DNA of 64,000 nucleotides, from NCBI GenBank assembly GCA_039881045.1, contig JAYWVB010000035.1, forward strand, positions 124,001-188,000. Direction: 5' to 3'. Positions 34,301 to 44,321 of this stretch are shown here, one piece after another; positions within the stretch are counted from its first letter, which is position 1, and each line of letters begins with the position of its first letter. The position numbers and the translations under genes were made by a program. This DNA comes from Chaetomium olivaceum. Taxonomy: Eukaryota > Ascomycota > Sordariomycetes > Sordariales > Chaetomiaceae. The notes under the pieces are model-generated. The model was not told the origin of the DNA. It did no database searches and was given only the letters and a program-made list of their open reading frames with translations.

Positions 34301-35518
34301 CCTGAAGGCTGCCTTCTAACGTCAAGGAGGGTATGGAATTGGGACCTGAGAAGGAAGGATCGCGGGCGTTGAGGAGCGGAGCCTGGGTATCGACGTCAGT
34401 GAGCAGACCAGACGAGTCTTTATGGTGTGTGCTCAGCGGTGCGGGGGGAGCCTCAATAATGGCAGAGAACGGTGGATGGGAAGACGTGGGCGTGGGGAGT
34501 TGTTCGTACAGGAGAAACCAGAAGCAAGCCGAGTGGGATGAGTGAATTGGAGAGTTAAAAGGTGTGCAAAAGTCAAGAGAAGAAGAGTCACACGCCTCTT
34601 CGGAAAATTGTGTGGTGTCCAAATTCGGCTACTTTCGATACATGCGCCGTCTCGCCCCCGGGACCCCCAGACAACCGCAAATTTTAGCTACTTGACTAAG
34701 GGTCCCGGTCCCAGAACCCGGCCGCCCAGCCGTGTCCACCGCCCGTTGTCAATCAGTCATGAGCAAGTTGGCCCGCCGAGCTGGGGACGGAGCTCCAGCA
34801 ATGGACAACCGGAGAGTCACAGTCCCTGGCCGATGTCGGGTGTGGTGTTGATTGGCCCACCAATCCGGGCTTGAGTTCCACTCAGGTCATTACCTAAAAC
34901 AAAGGCCTGATAAGAGAGAAGAGAGGGATGGACCGTTCGAACCAAAATCTGCAAGACGACAAGGAGTCCACGCGAGGCGCCGTGCCTGTAGAGAGAGATG
35001 TGAGAGAGGCGTAGGAAACTGCATGTTGAGAGACTGGAATTGCCAACCCGGGAGTCTCTTGGAGGCGCGAGATCCCGCGACTCCATAGTGGGGGTCCAAC
35101 CAATCAGTTGATGAACCGGAGCTGAAGCCCGCGCGGGGCGAATGCGACGCAAGACAGCAGGGTCCATCAACACCATCGCATCTCGGGGCGCATGTCATGG
35201 GGCCGACGATATCCATGATTTTCCTTCCCTATGGGAGCCAGCCTGGTAGGTTCCGCAATGTATTGGGCTGTGCATGTACCCTGGAACTCGTAATGTCGCA
35301 CAACCATGCACAATATCCCTTCCGTCCCCCCCCAACCCGGCCCAAACCAAAACCAAACATTCGTAACTTGCAGTCCAAATCATCCCGATGAATCGTGCCG
35401 TCTGAACTCCAAGTGCTGTATCACCCGCCGCCATTGGTATCCCTTAACTCCGTAATCAGAACCCCATTCCCGGCCTCGTCCCATCAGCACCGAGCGAAAG
35501 GTCGACCAGCTCAGCCTT
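34301..35518. other. Upstream of asparagine synthetase and 3' side of UBC9
   Basis: No gene seen. Overlapping ORFs on both strands lack family likeness. The stretch is long enough for the asparagine synthetase promoter and leader. Confidence 0.5.
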
Positions 35519-36203
35519 CTACGGCGCGGCGTTCTCCCGCACAATCTGCTTAATGCGCCTCTCGTACTGAACACGATCTCTCTTAAACATGTTGTAGGCC
35601 TCTGCCTGTGCTGGGGACTCCGGGTTGGGGTCGTCCAGGAGGTCTTGAACGCCAAGGAGGATCTGCTTGATCGTGATCGCCGGCTTCCACGCTTCCTCCT
35701 CGTTCAAGATCGAGAGGCAAACCGTACCGGAGGGGTAGACGTTGGGGTGGAAAAGCGGCGGCACGAATTTGCCTGCACAGAAGGGCGCATGTTAGCCGCG
35801 TGACCGAGGTGATTGCGAGGCGTGCAGCAGCTGGACCGACTTACACTTGGGGGGCTTCGTGGGATATTCTGCAGAAGATTGAGCGGTTAGCGGTTGTCAT
35901 GGGCTTTAGTAAAACGGGGGGAAGGCTTCGCGTACCATCTGGAAACGTTACCACCAACTTGAACAGGCCGCCCTCCCAGATGGTCTTCTCCTTGCCAGGA
36001 ATGCCGCATTCCCAGATCTTGAGGTCAAGCACACCCTGGGAGTTCTTCTGGGGCCGAGCATAGAAGCCAAAGGGGTGGTCCTTGCGCCACTGCTTCCTTC
36101 AGCGTGGAAGGTCGGTTAGCGAGGCTGCCGCAGAATCGTGTCCAGATGGGTGACAGTCGCGAACGTACCGCTCCTCCTGCAAACGATTCTGGCATAACGA
36201 CAT
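35519..36203 (-). CDS. UBC9: SUMO-conjugating enzyme Ubc9
   Basis: Four exons (minus): 36203-36169, 36096-35936, 35868-35845, 35772-35519; introns 72, 67 and 72 bp. Product 157 aa, the standard Ubc9 length. E2 enzyme transferring SUMO to targets in the nucleus. Seen: MSLCQNRLQEER-KQWRKDHPFGFYARP, GIPGKEKTIWEGGLFKL, TFPDEYPTKPPKCKF reassembled from exons 2, 3 (24 bp) and 4, then HPNVYPSGTVCLSILNE with the catalytic Cys, DLLDDPNPESPAQAEAY and the C-terminus YERRIKQIV. The tiny exon 3 is required by both phase and sequence. No frame damage. Confidence 0.95.
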
Positions 36204-37295
36204 TTCGTCTAGTATTACGAACGCTCGACTTTGTGAAGTGTGTTTTGATGAATGAGTACCGTAGAAGCGAAGATGGTGGACAACTCGAATGTGTTGTCCG
36301 AAGCTCGGGCAAACCGGCTGATGTGGAAGTAAAATAAACAGATGACAATCCTCGCTACCCGCGGCTCGAGAACGCGCACTGGGATAAGTCGGAAGGGCAA
36401 ACCCTGGAACGGGAAGCACGGGCGATGGGATACGCGTTGAGTGTGTGCAAATGATGGATTTCGAAGCGGTGCAAGGGTTCACATTGATGGCCGAAATTCT
36501 GACATCCGCACGGACCTGGCTGGTTGCCTTTCGGCCCCAAAAAGGGAAGGCGGAGAATGGCCCAGCTCGGTTCAAGGTGGGGTGATAAAATGTGGGGCAA
36601 TGGGGTGTGGATGTGGGGTCTTTGCATGAGATGAATCCCCAGGCTGCTTTCATTGATCTGTGCCAGTCACCTACCAATGAGCTTATGTACATGCTTGCAG
36701 AAAGTAAGCTGTAAAATTGCCATATCCTCCGGGATGGCATGGCCAGGAGCAATATGTACTCCAGAAAAGTAAAAATGTAGTGCCCCTAAAGGCTTGGATG
36801 ACCAGGGATCGATGAATTACGCTCAACCCCGCTAAGGCGCTCCCGACATGACCGGTGCTCATGTGGTGCTCAAGGTAGGTACATAGCCAGTAGTTATTTG
36901 ATAGAAAATCAAAGATATATGACAGAACTCTTCTTGTCTGTTATGAGAGACGAGAGGGACAGTGTTTTGGGACCTGTATACGGATGAATATTTATACATC
37001 AGATCGGCAAGGTCACCAGAACCCGGGGAGCGGGACGAGGGACCCAGAGCCGGCCCTCGGTGGTGGGGCAGTGGCTTTGGCACATGCAAATCCCACTGGG
37101 ATGCCACCTTCTCTGGACTCTCCAGAAACACGCAGCTCTGGCCCGTTACTCTGCTTTTCGCTTACCCCAATTTCATTGCTACCCTTTTTCCAAAACATCT
37201 CCAACGTGGGGTTTCTACCTCGGTACTTCGTACACGCACGCTCCTTTCTCGCCGCTCACAGTCCACACCCTACAAGAGTTTGACGCCCTGCTACT
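36204..37295. other. Divergent promoter region between UBC9 and PEX19
   Basis: 1.1 kb without a gene. The right half (37060-37290) is C/T-rich like a PEX19 leader. ORFs across it on both strands appear spurious. Confidence 0.55.
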
Positions 37296-38408
37296 ATGGT
37301 TTCGGCCGCCGCTGGAGATATCGGCGCTCCTCTGAAGGAGACAGAGAATAATGCGCCCACCGTGGCGAAGGCGGAACAACCGCACGCAGCGACAGTAGAA
37401 GATGTGGATGATGTTCCCGACCCGGATGAGGATGATCTCGACGATCTAGATGGTAGGCGTCTACCGGCGCGCGCAGGATAAGTATATAGTCTAACCGCCC
37501 CGATTAGATATGCTGGACGATTTCTCGGCCGTGAAGATCGATGCAACAAAGCCAACGGTTCCCCCGGGGCCAACGAAGCCGCCCGCTGCTGCGGTCGCCG
37601 AGACAGAGGAGGGGGAGGAGGAGGAAGGTCTAGACGAAGAGTTCGCGAAGCAACTTCAGGCCGGCATGGCAGACCTACTAGGGGGATTAGGGGATTCGGC
37701 GGAGATGCAAGCCCAGTTCGAAAACATATTTAAGGAGCTCGGTGCTCCGGCATCAGCCAGCGGAGACAACGCCTCGACCAGCACCGTCCCACCAACCACC
37801 ACCGGCAGCTCTTCGACTGCAGGCCCCAGCAACGCGGACGCTTCCTTCCAAGAAACCATCCGACGTACGATGGAGCGCATGCAAACCTCGGGTGAGCAAG
37901 CGACAGCTGCGGCCACAGCCGAAGGCACTGAGGACCTCCTCGCCGAACTCATGAAGCAAATGCAGGGTGCTGGGGTTGACGGTGGTGAGGGCGGCGAGGA
38001 GGAGTTCTCCAAGATGCTCATGGGCATGATGGATCAGCTCACGACGAAGGAGATTTTGTACGAACCCATGAAGGAGCTGGATGACAAGTTTCCCGAGTGG
38101 CTCGAAAAGAACAAAGAGAAAACGTCAGCAGAGGATCTCAAGCGGTATAAAGAGCAGCAGACGTTGGTTAAGGAAATCGTCCGCAAGTTTGAAGAGCCAG
38201 GCTACTCGGACTCCAACAAAGCAAACCGGGAGTATATCGTGGACCGAATGCAACAGGTAGGCTGGCCACATCCCCATTCCTTTTGGTACCGCTCTAACCA
38301 CGACCACAGATGCAAGCCTCCGGGTCGCCACCACCCGACCTTGTCGGGGACATGCCTTCGGCTCAGGACGCGTTTAACATGCCAGACGAGTCGTGTAACC
38401 CCCAATAG
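37296..38408 (+). CDS. PEX19: Pex19, peroxisomal membrane protein import receptor
   Basis: Three exons: 37296-37452, 37508-38256, 38310-38408; introns 55 and 53 bp. Product 334 aa. Pex19 binds peroxisomal membrane proteins in the cytosol and delivers them via Pex3. Seen: acidic N-terminus with DDLDDLD and MLDDF, EFAKQLQAGMADLLGG, the helical block KEILYEPMKELDDKFPEWL, RYKEQQTLVKEIVRKFE, NREYIVDRMQQ-MQASG, and the extreme C-terminus ESCNPQ, a CaaX box (CNPQ) for farnesylation. The small third exon is supported by both the phase and the CaaX ending. It converges with the Q-rich gene 221 bp away. Confidence 0.93.
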
Positions 38409-38629
38409 CGTCGCCCAGGGCGGTGGCGATGAGCAGGACACTGAAGTTACTTAGGCTACATTGCATAGCGCTGTCAGAAGTCAAATTGAATCCTAATATC
38501 TGAACTCAATGCAGCAGCCCACCAAACGCCCTGTCTACCGGATGACCCCCCCAAAACGCCGACCATAATGTGTACACAATACCCCTACAGCCAAAACTAG
38601 ATATCCCTCTTTACCTGTGTAGGCGGGTA

Positions 38630-39675
38630 TCAAGTCATCTCCACGTCCTGGGACCAACTCATCCCCATCCCGGTGCCATCCTCTTGCCGCTGCTGTTGCT
38701 GCTGCTGAATCAAATCCATAAATAGCCCGTCATAATCCTCGTCGTCCGAAAAGTGCGTTGAGTCTCCTTTCCCCTCCAAGCCGGAAACGAGCGCCTCCAG
38801 CTCTGCCTCCTCCTGTTGCGCAAGGGCATCCGCCATCATTGCGTCCATATCACGATTCGCAAAGCCTCGCTGGGGTTGATATTGCTGCTGATATCGTTGC
38901 TGGTGTTGCTGCTGCTGGAACTGTTGTTGCTGATACTGTTGCTGCTGCGCTAGCATCCGCAACTCCTCTTCTTCCTGCGCTACCAGGTCCGCGTCCATGG
39001 CGCCGAGGCACTGTGCTGCCTCGGCGGACTTGGCCTGGTTACGCTCGCGGGTGAGGCGCAACCATTCGAGCTTGAGGAGCTGGGTTGGCGAGTTAGCTAT
39101 GTATCACAGTGGGGTGTCCGAGAGTGAGATTGGGGTGGAGAGTGGAGGAGTGACATCATGAAAGAAGAGTAATGAATGGTAAAAGAAAAACGAAAGAAAA
39201 AAGAAGAGGTGAAAACACGAACCTCGTCCTCCCCGCCACGCATCTCCCACCGCTTGTCCTCCTGCCGCTGCCGCACATTCTGGAAGAACAAGCGGCGCCG
39301 GCCCTCCTGGGCGTCCTCGCGCCGTTTGACAACCGGGTTAGGGCGTGGGTTTCGTGAGGCAAAGCGGAATAGTTTGCTGTTATTGCTGCCGTTCGCGTTG
39401 TGGTTTTCGCTGTTGGTGGGGCTAGGGTAGAATGATTGGCCACCCTGGGTCGGAGAGGACTGCGTTTGCCGCGGGAGAGTGTTAAGGAAGTTTGAATTGC
39501 ATGGTGAGAGTGGTTGTGTGATGGTATTTTGGAATGGCGGCGGTGATAATGAGGCGGCTCGGACTGGGGAAGAGGAAAGAGGCGATGGGAAAGCCGGTCG
39601 ATGGCTCTGGTGGTGCCCTTGACCGGGACGACCAAAACTGAATGGTGGCGGGGTCTGAGGCATGGCCGCAAACAT
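38630..39675 (-). CDS. Q-rich protein with a conserved basic/acidic core; function unknown
   Basis: Two exons (minus): 39675-39223 and 39079-38630; intron 39222-39080 (GTTCGT...CCCAG, 143 bp). Product 300 aa. The central block RRRLFFQNVRQRQEDKRWE, then MRGGEDE-LLKLEWLRL, joins cleanly across the intron and resembles an uncharacterised fungal family. The N-terminal half is Ser/Pro/Asn-rich and disordered. The C-terminal half has (Q/Y)-rich tracts coded by CTG/TTG repeats, then DALAQQEEAELEALVSGLE and acidic FSDDEDYDGLF, ending DVEMT. A second ATG at 39663 is possible. No catalytic motif seen. Confidence 0.7.
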
Positions 39676-40188
39676 TGTTGGTTGTGGTTGAGTTGAATTC
39701 GGTTGTATTGCAAGATCAAGGTTCCTCGGTGAGAAATGGTGGAGAGAATTGACTTGTTGGTGGAGTTGGTCAGACCATTGATGGAGTGCGGCGAAGCGGG
39801 AGACTCTCTGGTGGGATAATAAAGGATGTCAATGCCGGAGGACGCGAGCCCCCTGCACGCGGCACGCGCTCGGAAGCGCGGTCACGCGCCGCCAGTATTG
39901 TTTAATGGCAACATGGGCGCACAGACCAGTGGTGTAATTTCAATGAGATCATCTCGTAACATTGAAATGCACTAACAGCACTGACAAAAATATGGATCTC
40001 CTGCACCTCGACTGGGTTAGGGTTAGGGTAGATCATCATTCAACACCCATGCTGCTGCTCTGCATGGCTGCCTGTCTGTTATCCTCATTCAGAAACTCTC
40101 ATCATTTACTTTGTAGTAAAATGAGATGTTGAGACTGGCGATTTTCACAATAGATATTTAAGTTGTTCATCCTCCTTTCGCGTGTGAA
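39676..40188. promoter_or_regulatory. Divergent promoter region with a telomere-type (TTAGGG)2 box
   Basis: 513 bp between two divergent start codons. It contains TTAGGGTTAGGG at 40017-40028, an A/T-rich part at 40090-40165 and a GCACGCGCTCGG-like GC stretch near 39860. No gene seen. Confidence 0.6.
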
Positions 40189-41502
40189 ATGGGGGCCCCG
40201 CCTGCAGTACGTGCGAAGCCTTCAGCCCTCTATCTCGTCAACTCATGATTAACAACGGCCAACTTGACCTAGACACCTGCCCCTTCCCGGTTCTTGATCT
40301 CCAAAAAGCCAAGTACGCAACAGCCACAAAGCCAAACACCAAATCAACCATTCAGAGGGTCCAGCCAGTTCCAGGCGACCCCGCGATTTGCTGCTTCGAC
40401 GCCGAGACCGTCTTCAACCCAGGCCGGGGCCCCCTTTGCCACACCAGCGCTCGTCATCAAATCCCGAGTGCCTAAGAATCGCTCGACCCAGGATATCATC
40501 GATGACAGCTCACCCATATCTCCCGAGGACGCATCACCATCCGGGTCACCAACTAACCATGATACACTCCCCGAACCTATCGAAATTGACTCCTCTCTCG
40601 TCCCACAGTCGTCATTTTCTCCTGAGGAACCTGGAGAGGGACGTCCTCCCAAACGCAGGCGAATATCAATAGCTTCATCCGAGCCCGAGGCAGATCCACT
40701 AGTGAGCTCGCAGCATTCACAAGATACCGACCTCGGGTCTCTGCCAGATGCCCCGAACGACCACATCGTATCTTACTATTCAGACGTGGATGACGACGAA
40801 GAACATGAGGTTGATGACGACGATGGCCCAAACATCTCACCCACCCAGTCCATCCCCTCTTCTCCGACACATGATCACCACGGCCCCACACCTGAAGACG
40901 AAGAAGAATCAGATCTCGATGACTTAAAAGCCGACGCAGAAGCAGCAGCAGCAGCAGCAGGCTCTGAAACCCCCAAACGCGCCAATACGAAACCCACCTT
41001 CCGCGCCGGCCCACGCTTCAAACTCACGGAACCGCCAGATAAATTTACGCCTCATCCCGATGCCTACTTGTCCGCGGATATCTTTTCACCGCAGCGGCGA
41101 GGGGCCAAATACCTCCCAGGAGGCCTGGCCGCCGAGTTGCGTGACTGGTTGGTGGATGTGAAGGGTGGTGTTGACGGCGAGGGGGAGGTGAAGGCTACCT
41201 CGTCTGCTCTTAGTTTTACGTCTGCTACTGGTGGTGCGGCGAAGGTGGTAGTAGGTGAGGTCGTGCGCGGTGGCCCGGGAATGACGTTGGTTTCTGGGAA
41301 GGTGGTTGATGGAGACGATGGCGACGTGAGAGTAATCCTGGCTGGGGAGGGGAGTATCGAGGGATTGGGAGGTGGTGGGGGAGCGGGGAACAGAAGCCAG
41401 GTTGTCTCCGGGGCGACGATTGCTATTGCGCCGCCTGCTTGGGATGTTGAGCTTGACGGGCAGTGGGCAGTTGCGTATCGCTGGGAGGTGGTAAAGGGGT
41501 AG
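40189..41502 (+). CDS. Acidic, mostly disordered protein with a conserved C-terminal domain; function unknown
   Basis: The long open frame (from 40273) has no ATG at its beginning. A six-codon first exon solves this: 40189-40206 (MGAPPA), intron 40207-40272 (GTACGT...CCTAG, 66 bp), exon 2 40273-41502, giving 415 aa starting MGAPPA-TPAPSRFLISKKPS. Seen: Ser/Pro-rich N-terminal half with a basic PPKRRRISI nuclear-localisation-like motif, acidic runs DVDDDEEHEVDDDDG and DEEESDLDDL, poly-Ala, then RFKLTEPPDKFTPHPDAYL, FSPQRRGAKYLPGGLAAEL and RDWLVDVKGG, and a final IAIAPPAWDVELDG with WAVAYRWEV. The C-terminal part could be a small beta-barrel (OB-like), by inspection only. Confidence 0.68.
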
Positions 41503-41760
41503 GGGGTGAGTGAAGCTTTCCTGTTAGAAAAGTGGGTCAATGGACGGGAAGCTGCATCTCTTGAGTGAATCTTGGCGGACTCCCTTCCAAACTCACAACC
41601 TGAATTCTCGAACACGAAAACCCAACTTGCCGGATCCCTCAATGGATAGGCTTCGAGCTTGGTATTTCTGTTGTTTCACGTCACTTGATAAAAACCTAAC
41701 TCTAATCTGATAATTGGGTGGTTTCAAGCGGAAACTGCCTCAATCCAACCCAAGATTGAG

Positions 41761-43454
41761 ATGCTGCTTCCTCGACTGGCCCGGTCTTCACTCCGTTCAC
41801 TGCAGTCAAGCGTGAAACCTCGATCATGGCAGCAATCGTATAGCACGGCTTCCAAAAAGTCCGACCCCTTGAGGATTCTTTTCTGCGGCTCGGACGAATT
41901 CAGTTGCGCGTCGCTGAAGGCTCTACACCACGAGCACAAGCACAATGCCGACCTCATCCGGTCCATCGATGCCGTCGTCAGACCAAGCAAGCCGACAGGA
42001 AGGGGGTATAAGGTGATTAGAGAAGGTAACCAGTCTACGCCAGTATTTTCACCCCTTAATCTCTAACAGCCTGATAGTTCCTCTTCGTGGGCTTGCAGAA
42101 CAGCTCAGCCTACCCATTCATGTGAGAGACACATTCACAGGCTGGGATGTAAGCGCCCTGAACTCCCCCCTTACCCTTATCCTTGACTGACGATCGACAG
42201 ATGCCCAAACCGGACGGCGACCCTATCAACCTCATCATCGCCGTCTCCTTCGGTCTCTTCGTCCCTCCCCGCCTCATTCACGCGTCCAAATACGGCGGTC
42301 TCAACGTCCACCCTTCCCTCCTCCCAGAGTAAGCCGTCCCCCTTATTGTAACCTTTTAGACAGCATCCTTAACACACAATTTGAAAAGCCTCCGTGGCCC
42401 CGCCCCGATCCACCACGCCCTCCTCGCCGGGCGCACGCACACCGGCATAACCATCCAGACCCTCTCCCCGCACGCCTTCGACCACGGCGTCCCGCTGCTC
42501 CAAACCCCTTACCCGGGCATCCCCATCCCCCCCGACTGCACCCCGGCCCAGCTGCACGACCTGCTCGCCCCGCTCGGCGCCGAGATGCTTGTCCAAGCCC
42601 TCCGCGAGGGGCTGCACGTCCCACCGCACGAGGCGTGTCAACAACAGCAACAACAACAACCCCTCCCATCATCTGACTCCCCAGCAACAACAACGACGAC
42701 AACGGCAAACCCAACCCAACAGCCGGAGTCACAGACACACTCACAACCACAGTCCCAACCACAGCCCCAACCACAACCACAACCAAAACCACCGCTCCTC
42801 CACGCCCCCAAAATCACCTCCCAAGACAAACAACTCCTCTGGACCGCCCACGGCGCGCGCGAAGCCGTACGCCGCGCCGCCGTCCTCGGGCCCCTCTGGA
42901 CCCACCTCAGCCGCAGCCACAGCACCGGCGTTGACCATGACCATAACCATGACCACGACCATGACCATGATGAGAAGCGAGCCATCCTCTCGGACCTATC
43001 CATCGTGTCGGGCCCCCCGCCACCGCCGGGCAGCGTCCTTCGTTTTGAGAAGAAAGAAGGAGGAGGTGGTGATGGAGGAGGAGGCGGAGGAGGAGGAGGA
43101 GGAGGAGATGGTGATGGTGATGGTGGTAGTGGTGGCGGTGTTCTTGTCTCGGCCGTTACGCCCGATGGCACGGTCTGGTTGCCTGGGCGGGTTATGAAGC
43201 AGGAGGGGGACGGGACGGTGACGTGGGTGCAGAAGACGGCGGGTTTGCCTTTGAGTAAGGAGGCGAGGAAGGCGGAGGAGGTGGCGGAGTGGGAGAGGGA
43301 GAGGGTGACGACGAGGTACTGGGTGGATTGGGATGGTGAGGGGATTCTGATAAATATGGCAGTGGGGTCGTGGTTGAGGATTGGGAAGATCAAGATGGAG
43401 GGGTCGACTTTTAAGCCGGCGAGGGCGGTTGTTGAGGGGTGGGGGTCGAAGTGA
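41761..43454 (+). CDS. FMT1: Mitochondrial methionyl-tRNA formyltransferase with a large low-complexity insert
   Basis: Four exons: 41761-42025, 42078-42148, 42201-42328, 42389-43454; introns 52, 52 and 60 bp. Product 509 aa. It formylates initiator Met-tRNA for mitochondrial translation. N-terminus is presequence-like (MLLPRLARSSLRSLQSSVK). Seen: LRILFCGSDEFSCASLKAL, GRGYKVIRE-VPLRGLAEQLSLP, IIAVSFGLFVPPRLI, NVHPSLLPD-LRGPAPIHHALL with the catalytic Asn/His region, and GITIQTLSPHAFDHG with Asp. The C-terminal tRNA-binding part is interrupted by a long insert at about residues 220-405: Gln runs, Thr run, (QP)n, (HD)n and a Gly/Asp run. After it come VSAVTPDGTVWLPGR and WLRIGKIKMEGSTFKPA. Confidence 0.88.
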
Positions 43455-43808
43455 GTGTGAAGGTATAGTACATGAGTAAAGAGGGTTGTCAAGTCTTGTT
43501 AAAGTAGAGTAATGGCAGCCTCGTCACAGTCACTTCCCTGCAAAATACCCATGGACATCATTGCGTCAAATCGGACTGCGTCCGTCAACATAGTTGAGAC
43601 TATAGTACAATGCGGTATGCCGACCGCTCATCGCGTGCTATCCCGAAGCATGAACACAACGTCGTGTGGTAAGTCAAATAGAAGGCAGCCCCCGAGCTAG
43701 ATCGCGCGCCAGCCAGAAACGCCCTCCGCCAAGATTATGGGTTCCCGCAATGCATATTTGCAGGTGACTTCCTCACTCCTCCAAAGAATCCGCTCCACTC
43801 TCAACATC
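43455..43808. other. Convergent 3' region between FMT1 and the Stf2-like gene
   Basis: 354 bp with no gene seen; short ORFs only. Confidence 0.5.
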
Positions 43809-44321
43809 TTACATCTCCTTGTGGGACTTGTTGTCGTCGACGCTGGAGCCGCTCGACGGGGTCTCGCTCTTGCCCTCCTCATCTTCGGGGCCCATGTTCT
43901 CCTCGAAGACGGGCTCAGGCTCGTTCACCTCGAACTTGGTCTTGAGGTTGTCGATGTTGCTCGACAAGCTACTGCTATTCGAGCGGCGGCGGGCATTGTG
44001 AAAGTTGAAGTCTTCATCGACCACCTCGTCACCAGCGTTGCCCCTAAGGCGTGCATGAGTAAAAGGAAAGTCATATTCAAGGGTTGTTGAGTCAGACTTA
44101 CCAGTTAGCCCGGCCACCGCCATTCTTCTTGGTCTTCTTGGGGTCGGCATCAGCAAAGCCGTTCTTGGCGAAGAACTTGGGCAGCGATTCATGCGGCAGA
44201 ACAGTGCCGTCGGCCAGGCCGGCGTGGTCCTTGTCATTGAACTTGTGAGAACGAGTCACTGAGAGCTGCGAGTTAGTTGGCCGTTGCGATGACACAGTAA
44301 CCAGACACACTAGGCCTTACT
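43809..44321 (-). CDS. Stf2-like small basic protein with a start codon split by an intron
   Basis: Best model (minus): A of ATG at 44321, intron 44320-44259 (GTAAGG...CTCAG), TG at 44258-44257, exon to 44102, intron 44101-44044 (GTAAGT...CTTAG), last exon 44043-43809. Product 130 aa beginning MTRSHKFNDKD, like the MTRTNKW start of yeast Stf2. Seen: GGGRANW-GNAGDEVVDEDF joined across intron 2 (the GxGxxNWGxxGDE core of the Stf2/Sip18/HABP4 group), RRRSNSSS, KTKFEVNEPEPVFEEN and an acidic tail. Family members are hydrophilic and linked to ATP-synthase stabilisation or desiccation tolerance in yeast. Upstream the leader shows another probable intron (GTAAGT at about 44487 to CCAG near 44391), and no in-frame ATG precedes the split one. 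Confidence 0.75.

Noticed and set aside
40294..40296. TTG as a start codon for the 402-codon frame.
   Set aside because: Non-AUG start is unnecessary when an upstream ATG exon with good splice sites restores the frame.
40245..40475. Small ORF beginning MINNGQLDLDTC.
   Set aside because: It lies across the proposed intron and in the wrong frame relative to the conserved protein; the six-codon exon model explains the locus better.
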